Shown: one piece after another, positions 1 through 6,751 of the stretch | How positions within the stretch are numbered: position 1 is the stretch's first letter | How the letters are laid out: the number at the start of each line of letters is the position of its first letter | NCBI GenBank assembly: GCA_964605795.1 | Contig: CAZSDZ010000076.1 | Span: forward strand, 1 to 9,164 | Source of the DNA: JAFGOM01 sp964605795 | GTDB taxonomy: Archaea > Halobacteriota > Methanomicrobia > Methanomicrobiales > Methanospirillaceae | Length of the DNA stretch: 9,164 nt | Direction of reading: 5' to 3' | Program-made: the position numbers and the translations under genes | The notes under the pieces: generated by a model | Databases searched by the model: none | Seen by the model: only the letters and a program-made list of their open reading frames with translations | What the model was told of the DNA's origin: nothing

Positions 1-2589
1 GGTCAGGATGGTACTTATGGAGAGGGTGGTGGTCCCGGTGATGCCGGGACAGACGGAACTGATGGTGTTTCCGGCACAGACGGGGGTAACGGAGGTCTTG
101 GGGGTCAAATTACGTTTGCTGTTGATGGAGCATTACGAGATGGTTCCTTCTCAGTGTCCGGTGGTGCTGGTGGTGCTGGTGGAACGGGAGAAACCGGAGG
201 TATAGGAGGCATGGGCGGCGATGGTGGTGATGGGGGTTATGGTGGTGCCGGTGGTGANNNNNNNNNNGGAGGAAGTGGTGTACCTGGAAATCCCGGGGCA
301 GATGGTACCGAATTAAATTGGGATGGCAGTGATGGTGAAGTTGGAGGCTTTGGTGGCGCCGGTGGCAACGGCGGTGTTGGAGGCTTTGGCGGTGCTGGTG
401 GCAACGGTGGCAACGGCGGTGCTGGTGGTGATGGTGGCAATGGCGGTGAAGGTGGGGATGCCGGGACGATCGAGATGTGGGTATCTTCAATTACCGGGGA
501 TGTAGATGTCATCGCCGATGGCGGAGCAGGCGGTGAAGCTGGATTTGGTGGCAATGGTGGTGAAGGTGGCTGGGGCGGTACTGGTGGCAGAGGACAGATT
601 GGCGGTGACGGTGGTACCGGTGGTGACGGCGGTGACGGTGGTACCGGTGGGACAAGTTTTGATGGTGGTCCCGGTGGTGCCGGTGGAGCGGGAGGCACTG
701 GTGGTGCGGGGGGCGATGGGAGTTTAGGGGGCATCGGTGGTGAAATCAACGGCGAATCTGGGGAATGGGGTGATGGAGGTTCTCCTGGTGAAAATGGTAG
801 TAATGATGGTGTCGGGGGTGACGGGGGTCCCGGTGGTTTGGGAGGTGATGGTGGAGATGCAGGAATCGGTGGTTTTGGTGGAAACGGTGGCAACGGCGGC
901 GATGGTGGCAGCAATGGTAATGGCGGTAATGGTGGAGAAGGTGGTGCCGGTGGAACGATTTCGATTGTGGTATCTGGAGATATCGCCGTTGACGCAGAAT
1001 TAAATGCCCATTCCATCGGCGGTGAAGGCGGTCGGGGCGGAGATGGGGGCATGGGTGGATGGCGTGGTACGTGTGGTTGGGGAGGAGAGAATGCGATAAG
1101 CGGCTCCTGGGCATCAGATGGTAGTGACGGTCTGGATACTTCTTCTGGTGGTAATGGCGGTAATGGAGCTGTGGGTGGTACCGGTGGATTTCTCTACCTC
1201 TGGGCTGATGAGTTTGCTGGTGATGCCACCCTCTCGATTAATGGTGGTATTGGAGGTGGTGCGGGATATGCCAGCCCAGGTACTGCAGGCAATGGTGGAG
1301 ATTCTCCAATGGAAAGTCTTTTTATCGATTCAGAAAGTCCGACTGGAACTGTGGTGGCATCAGCAGTAGGTGGAGCTGGTGGTGGTGGAGGTGGTGAGGG
1401 TCATGGGGGTCACATAGCAACCACCTTTGATCCTGGTGATATTACCACTTTTACTGGAAGTGGTGGTGTAGCTGACCTGGCAGATCCGGCAGATCACCTG
1501 CCCCCTGAACGTCCGGCATTCCCTGTTATTCCCGGCCCTGGTCCTGACCCGGCTGACCCTGCAGCCCAGACAACTCTTGAAGTTGCTCTCACCGACAACT
1601 CTGACCTCTCACCCGCAGACCGGATTGCCGACTACATCGCCCAGTTACAGGCACTTGGATTTTCAATAAACGAGGAAGACCTCTTTTCGGTTATCGTATC
1701 TGACAGTACCTACATGGTCGTCCCGGCAGTCGATCCCGACGGCAACGACCTCTGGATCGTCTTTTCAGAGGAAGGGGCACTCGTCTCCCCGGTTCCGGGA
1801 GTCGATATCGGCACCGCTCCGCTCTCTCCAGACCTCCTGGACCAGATCATGGATCTGGCAGCATTCGTGCAGCAGGTTAGTGCCATCGATCCGACAACGC
1901 TTTCCGGTCTCATGCAGAAGATTGATGAGAGCCTTGCCCGTATCGGGGATGCAATTGTAGCACTCCTCCAGAATCTCGGGTATCCTGACGCAGCCACTTT
2001 TATCACCCGGGTGCTAGAGAACCCGTCTGATTATAATCTCGTCGCCGGCTGGCCCTGTCCGGCAGGGTACTCGAAAGAGGAGCAGCTCGTCCAGTTTAAG
2101 GAAGACTACATGAAGAACTACCTTGTCGTCATGGAAGCACTCCTTGGAGAGAGCCTTGATCCCGAAGCACCCGAGCCTGACACCGGTGCCGGGCAGCTCA
2201 CCGCCTGGGTTGCAACTCTTATCAAGTACATCCAGACCAGCCGGGCAGCACTTGAGGATAACTACGATACCCTCCTCTCCCATGCAGAAGGGACCCCCTG
2301 GCGGTACAACGAGATGCAGGGCTTCCTTGATAACGAGGCCGCTTATAATCCGGTCGAGGCAGACCTGGTGGCACTGGAAAGCCTGTCAGGAGTATCAGGC
2401 GGTCTTTCGGAGGCAGGGACTGCGGTGATAGAAGAGGCTCATATTTCGAGGCTTTCCGGCATCATGCAGCTCATCTCGACTGGCAGGTTCCCTGATGATG
2501 CCTTTACCCTTGCTGCTGCTGCATTTGACGAGGGTGTTGTCAGGTATGATCTTTCGGAGTACGTGACGGAGCGGTGCAGGGAATACTAG
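1..2589 (+). CDS. Giant glycine-rich repeat surface protein, 5'-partial, with helical C-terminal domain
   Basis: The frame is open from the first base, so the true start lies outside the window; 862 residues are visible, ending in TAG at 2587-2589. Residues 1 to about 493 are dominated by Gly-Gly-X triplets (X mostly D, N, A, E, T, F). They are interrupted by short hydrophobic strand pairs of the type GTI-x-I-x-V-x-SGDI, at about 106-165, 463-531, 952-1023 and 1186-1251, with weaker blocks near 1309 and 1408. A Pro-rich linker (about 1495-1566) leads to some 340 mostly helical residues that I do not recognise. No C-terminal membrane anchor or sorting motif is visible. Codon choice changes from GGT/GGA-rich to C-ending codons after about 1500. 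GGX triplets interspersed with strands suggest an extended extracellular stalk or adhesin-like structure, possibly polyglycine-II; this is inference. A signal peptide, if any, is upstream of the window. Confidence 0.85.
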   Translation, partial: GQDGTYGEGGGPGDAGTDGTDGVSGTDGGNGGLGGQITFAVDGALRDGSFSVSGGAGGAGGTGETGGIGGMGGDGGDGGYGGAGGXXXXGGSGVPGNPGADGTELNWDGSDGEVGGFGGAGGNGGVGGFGGAGGNGGNGGAGGDGGNGGEGGDAGTIEMWVSSITGDVDVIADGGAGGEAGFGGNGGEGGWGGTGGRGQIGGDGGTGGDGGDGGTGGTSFDGGPGGAGGAGGTGGAGGDGSLGGIGGEINGESGEWGDGGSPGENGSNDGVGGDGGPGGLGGDGGDAGIGGFGGNGGNGGDGGSNGNGGNGGEGGAGGTISIVVSGDIAVDAELNAHSIGGEGGRGGDGGMGGWRGTCGWGGENAISGSWASDGSDGLDTSSGGNGGNGAVGGTGGFLYLWADEFAGDATLSINGGIGGGAGYASPGTAGNGGDSPMESLFIDSESPTGTVVASAVGGAGGGGGGEGHGGHIATTFDPGDITTFTGSGGVADLADPADHLPPERPAFPVIPGPGPDPADPAAQTTLEVALTDNSDLSPADRIADYIAQLQALGFSINEEDLFSVIVSDSTYMVVPAVDPDGNDLWIVFSEEGALVSPVPGVDIGTAPLSPDLLDQIMDLAAFVQQVSAIDPTTLSGLMQKIDESLARIGDAIVALLQNLGYPDAATFITRVLENPSDYNLVAGWPCPAGYSKEEQLVQFKEDYMKNYLVVMEALLGESLDPEAPEPDTGAGQLTAWVATLIKYIQTSRAALEDNYDTLLSHAEGTPWRYNEMQGFLDNEAAYNPVEADLVALESLSGVSGGLSEAGTAVIEEAHISRLSGIMQLISTGRFPDDAFTLAAAAFDEGVVRYDLSEYVTERCREY
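106..1434 (+). repeat. Strand-forming blocks spaced through the GGX repeat region
   Basis: Within the glycine-rich part, related blocks recur: a Gly-Thr/Gln/Phe entry, an alternating hydrophobic strand, a Gly-Asp turn, a second strand and a return to GG. The clearest are at 463-531 (GTIEMWVSSITGDVDVIADG) and 952-1023 (GTISIVVSGDIAVDAELNAH), with weaker copies at 106-165 and 1186-1251. Spacing is irregular, from about 120 to 490 bases. The pattern resembles beta-solenoid or autotransporter-like repeats alternating with glycine-rich loops. I read these from the translation; no profile search was run. Confidence 0.55.
258..267. other. Assembly gap of 10 N
   Basis: Ten undetermined bases lie inside the GGX repeat. 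The glycine-rich frame is identical on both sides, so the true gap length should be 1 modulo 3 if the gene is intact. Low-complexity repeats commonly collapse in assemblies, so the real protein may be longer than shown. Confidence 0.95.
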
Positions 2590-2608
2590 ATACGAGTAAT
2601 CCTATCCA

Positions 2609-2634
2609 TCTTTTTCTTTACAACTTCTCTTCTA
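2609..2634 (+). terminator. T/C-rich tract after the glycine-rich gene
   Basis: About 20 bases after the stop codon the plus strand carries a pyrimidine-rich tract (T5-C-T3 then CTTCTCTTCT). Archaeal RNA polymerase terminates at such U-rich tracts without needing a hairpin. A stronger T6-C-T5 run at 2824-2835 could be a backup site. Confidence 0.4.
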
Positions 2635-2635
2635 C

Positions 2636-2660
2636 ATAGGACTTACGCGAAACGTCCTAT
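2636..2660. repeat. Perfect 7-bp inverted repeat (ATAGGAC / GTCCTAT)
   Basis: ATAGGAC at 2636-2642 and GTCCTAT at 2654-2660 are exact reverse complements around an 11-base centre. It lies 47 bases after the stop of the glycine-rich gene, in the convergent spacer. It could be a small RNA hairpin or the remnant of a mobile-element end; the sequence alone does not decide. Confidence 0.5.
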
Positions 2661-2683
2661 TAAAAACCTAAAAACCCCCGGTG

Positions 2684-2691
2684 AAAAAAAA
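2684..2691 (-). terminator. Possible minus-strand U-tract terminator
   Basis: Eight consecutive A on the plus strand give U8 in a transcript running leftward from the phosphatase gene. It is about 325 bases beyond that gene's stop, so the operon would have a long 3' untranslated region. No stable hairpin directly precedes it. Confidence 0.25.
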
Positions 2692-3015
2692 GAGCCAGCC
2701 CCATGAGAAATCCCGGACTGTTCTTCTCTTCAGGGTTCAAAGAACCTGGGGGAAGAATGCGGGGGTTGTGCAGAAATCACCCGTACATCCGGTTAAAAGA
2801 AGAGAATCCATTGATAAATTTCGTTTTTTCTTTTTGGTTATGAAATTATGAGAACAGGTTATTATCGGTATATCTGGTCTCAATTACGTTGTCAGATATT
2901 CATTCCAGATATTTCCATCTGATCTTTCTGGTTTATCCAGGGAGAATATACCCATACTCGACAGAAAGGGAACTGCAAAGAATCCCGGGCAGACTGGTAT
3001 TTACACATCCCATTA

Positions 3016-4377
3016 TTACAGGTGGGTTTTTCCTTCCGGGTTTCGTTTTATCACCAGGAGCGTGATATCGTCAAACTGCGGTACATCTCCTGCAAATTGC
3101 ATCACTACAGCGTGCACCTCCTTAAGAATCTCTTCTGCAGGGCGATGACCTGCTTTTTGTATGCACGATACCAGTCGTTCCCTCCCGAAATAGGATCCGG
3201 CACGGTCAATACATTCGGTAACCCCGTCGGTGTAACACACGAGGATATCTCCTGGCTGCATCGTGAATTCCCCTTCCCTGTACTGTGCATCTTCAGTAAA
3301 CCCTACGATGGTTCCGGTATGGGTAAGAAACCGGCTTCCGCCATTTTGTGTCAGAACAACCGGTGGCGGGTGCCCGGCATTGACATACCTGATTCTTCCT
3401 GAACCGGCATCCAGGATCCCGTAAAACAGGGAGAAGAACATCCCGCTCTCTGCATATTTACAGACAAGGTTGTTTGCACGTTCGACTGCAAGGGATGGGA
3501 GGTGTACCCATTCGGCAGATGCCCTGATGCTTGTACATGAAAGTCCCATGAAAATGGCTGCAGGAATACTTTTTCCTGATACGTCTGCGATCAAAAAACC
3601 GTATTCGTTCCCTTCAAAGGAGATGATATCATAGAAATCACCCCCGACATCCCTGGCAGGCCTTGAGAACGCAGCCAGTTCATACCCGTCAATCCCGGGC
3701 AATTCAGCGGGTAGGAAACTTACCTGAATTTTTCTGGCGATATCGAGTTCTGCTGCTGTCCGGTCTAGCTCCTCCCGTGTCTTCCTTTCGAGGACGTAAT
3801 TCGTAAAAATAAGCGAGAAACAGAGCATTCCAATGACGTTCAGGCCCAAACCGGTTGTTCCCATGGTAATCTGTATCTCATACAGGCCGGAAAAGTCCGG
3901 AGTCAGGATCCAGACTAGGGAAGTATGGATCAGCTCAAGCACAACCACGAGGATTATTGCAGGAATGGTTCCAATAAACCGTTTTCCATGGGAATACCAG
4001 ATAATTCCCGCGGAAATACCTGCAATTAGTGTTCCCAGGCAGCAGGGAACAGCAGTAACCCCCCCAAGAGAGAGCCGGTATGCAATACCGATAAAAGCCG
4101 CTCCCATTCCCACCACGGGTCCGCAGGTAAGTCCGCCGATGATCGGACCCAGGTCACGGACATTTGCCTGGGCTCCGAAGAGAGAGATACCGCTCATGGT
4201 CCCGTATATTGAAAGTGCTCCGAAGAAGAGAATGAGTAATACATGGTCCCGTGCGGTTCCCTGCAGGAAAACAACCCGGTAAAAAAACGTTGTCCGTGAG
4301 ATGAAGTAAGATCCAAGGATTATTACACTGATGAGCTGGAAGAGTGCAAGGCCGGCAGGTATCACCTTGTCTAACAT
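3016..4377 (-). CDS. Membrane-bound SpoIIE/RsbU-type PP2C serine phosphatase with 5TM-LYT sensor
   Basis: 453 residues, predicted to dephosphorylate a phosphoserine STAS protein at the inner face of the membrane. Residues 1 to about 195 form roughly six hydrophobic helices. They include the LytS-like 5TM motif: NVRDLGPIIGG (72-82), CGPVVGMGAAFIG (85-97) and YRLSLGG..A..CC (100-113). A charged linker (196-225, ending ARKIQVSFLPAELP) is typical of RsbU-like proteins. The PP2C domain follows: GGDFYD (245-250), ADVSGKSIPAA (264-274), NAGHPPP (333-339), CYTDGVTE (381-388) and DDITLL (436-441). The metal-binding Asp residues D247, D265, D384 and D436/D437 are present, so it should be active. It begins 11 bases after the STAS gene stop and is the last gene of the operon. 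The STAS protein next door is the obvious substrate (inference). The ligand of the 5TM sensor is unknown. Confidence 0.92.
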   Translation of the reverse strand: MLDKVIPAGLALFQLISVIILGSYFISRTTFFYRVVFLQGTARDHVLLILFFGALSIYGTMSGISLFGAQANVRDLGPIIGGLTCGPVVGMGAAFIGIAYRLSLGGVTAVPCCLGTLIAGISAGIIWYSHGKRFIGTIPAIILVVVLELIHTSLVWILTPDFSGLYEIQITMGTTGLGLNVIGMLCFSLIFTNYVLERKTREELDRTAAELDIARKIQVSFLPAELPGIDGYELAAFSRPARDVGGDFYDIISFEGNEYGFLIADVSGKSIPAAIFMGLSCTSIRASAEWVHLPSLAVERANNLVCKYAESGMFFSLFYGILDAGSGRIRYVNAGHPPPVVLTQNGGSRFLTHTGTIVGFTEDAQYREGEFTMQPGDILVCYTDGVTECIDRAGSYFGRERLVSCIQKAGHRPAEEILKEVHAVVMQFAGDVPQFDDITLLVIKRNPEGKTHL

Positions 4378-4388
4378 GCTGGATTATC

Positions 4389-4730
4389 TCATACGCAAAG
4401 AGCAGTGATTGCACTCTCACGATCCAGATAGATGGCAAGATTCCCGACGAGATCTGCGATCTCAAAGATTTCATACACAAAGGGGATAAGGGAACAGAAT
4501 GCCAGGGGTATCCTGTTCTTCTTCAGGTGGCGGTGTATCCTGATACATGCCCGGATACCGGAACTGCTGATGTATGTCAGGCCACTCATATCAATGATAA
4601 CCCCTTTACACTGGGGAATATCATCGGTTATCAGTTCATCTTCAACCTGTCCCGAAGTGGATGTATCCATCATCCCGGATATGGTCGCTACCAGGAATGA
4701 GTCCTCTAACTCCTTCTTGATCTGTATCAT
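4389..4730 (-). CDS. Stand-alone STAS-domain protein (anti-sigma factor antagonist family)
   Basis: 113 residues, essentially one STAS domain like SpoIIAA/RsbV. The family signature is IIDMSGLTYISSSGIR (45-60); by alignment with the SpoIIAA DSSG motif the phosphorylatable residue is Ser56. The usual preceding Asp is Ser55 here, a change also seen in many ISSSGIR-type members. The C-terminal half matches the alpha/beta sandwich (LKKNRIPLAFCSLIPFVYEI, then FEIADL). In bacteria such proteins bind a GHKL anti-sigma kinase when unphosphorylated and are reset by a PP2C phosphatase. Here both kinds of partner are encoded on either side: an RsbW-like domain on the permease 60 bases upstream and the phosphatase 11 bases downstream. 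Archaea have no sigma factors, so the output must be something else, most simply the permease itself (inference). No strong ribosome binding site is seen; GGGG lies about 10 bases before the ATG. Confidence 0.92.
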   Translation of the reverse strand: MIQIKKELEDSFLVATISGMMDTSTSGQVEDELITDDIPQCKGVIIDMSGLTYISSSGIRACIRIHRHLKKNRIPLAFCSLIPFVYEIFEIADLVGNLAIYLDRESAITALCV

Positions 4731-4790
4731 GCGTATGTTCCCCGTGTTTGTTCCTGTATCGCATACCTGTTGCCGGTTATGGCAGATGAA

Positions 4791-6497
4791 TTAATGGTCA
4801 TAATGAATGAGAATGTGGTTCGCATCTCCCCGGGTTTCAGAGGATATTTTATCTGCAAGCCGGTGAATCATGTATCCTGCCAGTTGCGACAGGGCAGATT
4901 CATCTTCTGCTATCTGTTCATCGGTGGGGCGTTTATCGGTGACAGCGATCGGCGTTCCTTCGTACGCTACATCGGCATCCACGTTAAATTCATCGAAACT
5001 GGCAGTGACGGCAACTGATTTCAGGCCTGGATTATTTATCAGGATAGCCTCGATACACTGGTGAATCGCCGAGGTAGCACGGGATATCACATCGGGCCGT
5101 GCACCCCAGATTCCTCCCTGTATCTTCATAAAATTAAAAACTGCCTCTGTGGTATTTTCTTTCGTATCGATCTCAATTGATGCCTTCTTCTTTACCCCGA
5201 TGAGAAGAACGAGGTGAAGAATAACAACGGTAATCGTTGCAAGTGAGAGAGTTGAGGCAAAAATTGGTTCTATAGCCGTTGGGACGTTAGTATAAAGCCC
5301 GGGTATCATTACAGACAAGCCCATGAAAAATGACAGTCCGACGACAAATGTCCTGCGAAGATCCATCATGCGTGAGGAGATGATGTTCAGGCCGGTTATG
5401 AACATGAAACACATGGAATAGAGAAGGGCCGCTCCCATGACCGGATCCGGCATGATAACAAATATCATGGCCAGTTTTGGGAAACAGGCAAGGACGATGA
5501 GGATTATTCCCAGGGAGTAGCCAATATAGCGTGATGTTGCACCGGTTCCGATAGAAAGACCGATGTTGCCTGATGATGTTGACTGTCCGTACGTTCCCAG
5601 AAGCCCGCTGATAACATCCCCTATCCCGTCGACCAGGATCCCGCCCCGAACATTTTTCATGTCCGGTCTCTTCCAATCAAGATCGTTGATACGCTGGCAG
5701 GTTGTGATATCGCCAACACTTTTTAAGGTGACACAGATCATCGCGATAAGAAAGGGTGCAGCAATGGCAAAATCAAAGGAAAGACCAAAATGCGATGCAT
5801 CTGGGAAACCAAGAATGGGAGCGTCAGTGATAAGCCCGATATGGGCGGAATTCAGAACTCCGGTCAGAAATGAGATGATATACCCAAAAATAACGCCTAT
5901 GAGAACACAGTACAGTTTTGCCTTTCCTTTTGAGTAAATATTGAGAGCCACGATGACGATAAGCGTGAGAACCGAGATACCAAAAAGAACCGGATCCATC
6001 GTGCCGGTACTTTCATTTATGCCGATGAACCGAGGCAGAACGATCGGCATCGCAGCTATTGCGACAAAACTGACAACAACTCCTGTTACTTCGGCAGGGA
6101 AGAGGAACCGGAGACGGGTAATAATACGTGAGATGCCCATCTCAAAAATCCCAGAGAGAAATGTCATTCCATAGAGCAGGTGAAGGCCTCCTGCCTGTGC
6201 GGCAAGAAGGGATGAAGATATATAAGACGGGCCGCAGAGTGACGGACAAAGGTAACCGCAGCCGATTCCTTTCTTTCCATAGGATTGCAGGCAGGTGCAG
6301 ATTCCTGCCGCAAGCATTCCCATGCTGACCATGAACATCGCTTCAATATCATCTCCTCCAATGCTCTTTACGATAACAACGGGAAGAATGAGACTGATGA
6401 TAATGAGAAAGAGATGCTGGATGCCAAGGAGAAAAAGAGGGATTGGTTCTGGTTTCTCATCCACACTGTAGATTAACTCCGGGGGTCTCCTGACCAT
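4791..6497 (-). CDS. NCS2/NAT-type permease fused to an RsbW/SpoIIAB-like C-terminal domain
   Basis: 568 residues. Residues 18 to about 435 form the UraA-fold transporter of the xanthine/uracil/ascorbate family. Visible marks are the TM1 GIQH (25-28), the TM8 segment LKSVGD (258-263), GLLGTYGQSTSSGNIGLS (298-315), ATSRYIGY (320-327) and MPDPVMGA (349-356). TM8 has Lys259 where nucleobase carriers have a substrate-binding Glu. After a KKKAS junction, residues about 455-568 resemble an RsbW/SpoIIAB (GHKL) domain: a helix at 467-488, strands AVTASFDEFNVDADVAYEG (496-514), a helix ALSQLAGYMIHRLADKI (535-551) and the final strand HILIHYDH. The N-box Asn and the DxGxG and GxG nucleotide motifs are not recognisable, so kinase activity is doubtful. 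An in-frame TGA at 6509-6507, four codons upstream, leaves the ATG at 6497 as the first possible start. It leads the operon with the STAS and phosphatase genes. Substrate unknown. Confidence 0.88.
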   Translation of the reverse strand: MVRRPPELIYSVDEKPEPIPLFLLGIQHLFLIIISLILPVVIVKSIGGDDIEAMFMVSMGMLAAGICTCLQSYGKKGIGCGYLCPSLCGPSYISSSLLAAQAGGLHLLYGMTFLSGIFEMGISRIITRLRFLFPAEVTGVVVSFVAIAAMPIVLPRFIGINESTGTMDPVLFGISVLTLIVIVALNIYSKGKAKLYCVLIGVIFGYIISFLTGVLNSAHIGLITDAPILGFPDASHFGLSFDFAIAAPFLIAMICVTLKSVGDITTCQRINDLDWKRPDMKNVRGGILVDGIGDVISGLLGTYGQSTSSGNIGLSIGTGATSRYIGYSLGIILIVLACFPKLAMIFVIMPDPVMGAALLYSMCFMFITGLNIISSRMMDLRRTFVVGLSFFMGLSVMIPGLYTNVPTAIEPIFASTLSLATITVVILHLVLLIGVKKKASIEIDTKENTTEAVFNFMKIQGGIWGARPDVISRATSAIHQCIEAILINNPGLKSVAVTASFDEFNVDADVAYEGTPIAVTDKRPTDEQIAEDESALSQLAGYMIHRLADKISSETRGDANHILIHYDH

Positions 6498-6587
6498 ATA
6501 GTATGTTCAGAATGATGAGGGATAATAGTAGTGAAATGAGTTTCCCTGCAGATTGTTTGATTGTTCTGATTCTCTGGGGAAAACGCC

Positions 6588-6600
6588 CTGAATTAAAAAT
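6588..6600 (-). promoter_or_regulatory. Candidate TATA box for the permease-STAS-phosphatase operon
   Basis: On the minus strand the sequence AAAGGAATTTTTAATTC contains a TATA-like AT box preceded by a purine-rich stretch that could serve as BRE. Transcription would start near 6570, giving a leader of about 70 bases. No clear Shine-Dalgarno sequence precedes the ATG at 6497. Assignment is by position and composition only. Confidence 0.3.
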
Positions 6601-6623
6601 TCCTTTAAGTAATTGTACGGTTT

Positions 6624-6643
6624 ACCGGTTGGACCGGTTCCAA
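6624..6643. promoter_or_regulatory. Operator-like repeat: tandem ACCGGTT and palindrome TTGGACCGGTTCCAA
   Basis: ACCGGTT occurs at 6624-6630 and again at 6633-6639, a 9-base period. The second copy sits inside TTGGACCGGTTCCAA (6629-6643), whose arms TTGGA and TCCAA are exact reverse complements. It lies about 30-45 bases upstream of the candidate TATA box of the permease operon, a position suited to a regulator site. The regulator is unknown. Confidence 0.35.
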
Positions 6644-6751
6644 CACAATTTTTTTCATTATTTTTCCGTAGACGGTTAAAAGAACCTGGTGGGGTTGCCG
6701 TACGCTGCTCAACACGGCAATCACGCACGAAGCCTCGTATCTCATGGCCCG

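Larger units (their letters stand above)
2590..3015. other. Convergent intergenic region without a gene
   Basis: This 426-base stretch separates two converging genes. It holds the T-rich tract and 7-bp inverted repeat listed separately, a small bulged hairpin at 2731-2748 (CAGGGTTC / GAACCTG), an A8 run at 2684-2691 that would act as a U-tract for transcripts arriving on the minus strand, and a T6-C-T5 run at 2824-2835 for the plus strand. I see no open frame with coding character. Confidence 0.6.

Noticed and set aside
110..490. His-rich minus-strand frame, with a similar one at 746-1114.
   Set aside because: These are also mirror frames of the low-complexity glycine repeats; the His-rich composition comes from the same repeats in another phase.
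300..1050. Regular short repeats that might suggest a CRISPR array or satellite DNA.
   Set aside because: The periodicity is that of GGX codons in one open frame, with no constant repeat-spacer structure.
237..1052. Long minus-strand frame encoding a Pro-Pro-X protein, opposite the glycine-rich gene.
   Set aside because: It is the direct complement of GGN-rich codons, which read as Pro/Ser codons on the other strand. It has no ribosome binding site, and the plus-strand frame continues with a normal C-terminal domain.
1..1480. Assignment to the mycobacterial PE_PGRS family.
   Set aside because: GGX composition is shared, but there is no PE domain in view, and the strand blocks and C-terminal domain do not fit that family.
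3833..4794. Plus-strand frames opposite the phosphatase and STAS genes.
   Set aside because: They are antisense shadows of genes with clear catalytic and family motifs on the minus strand.
2739..6689. Shared words AAAGAACCTGG (2739 and 6679) and CGGTTAAAAGAA (2790 and 6673) in two spacers.
   Set aside because: Matches of 11-12 bases are expected by chance in a window of this size, and the flanks do not align.
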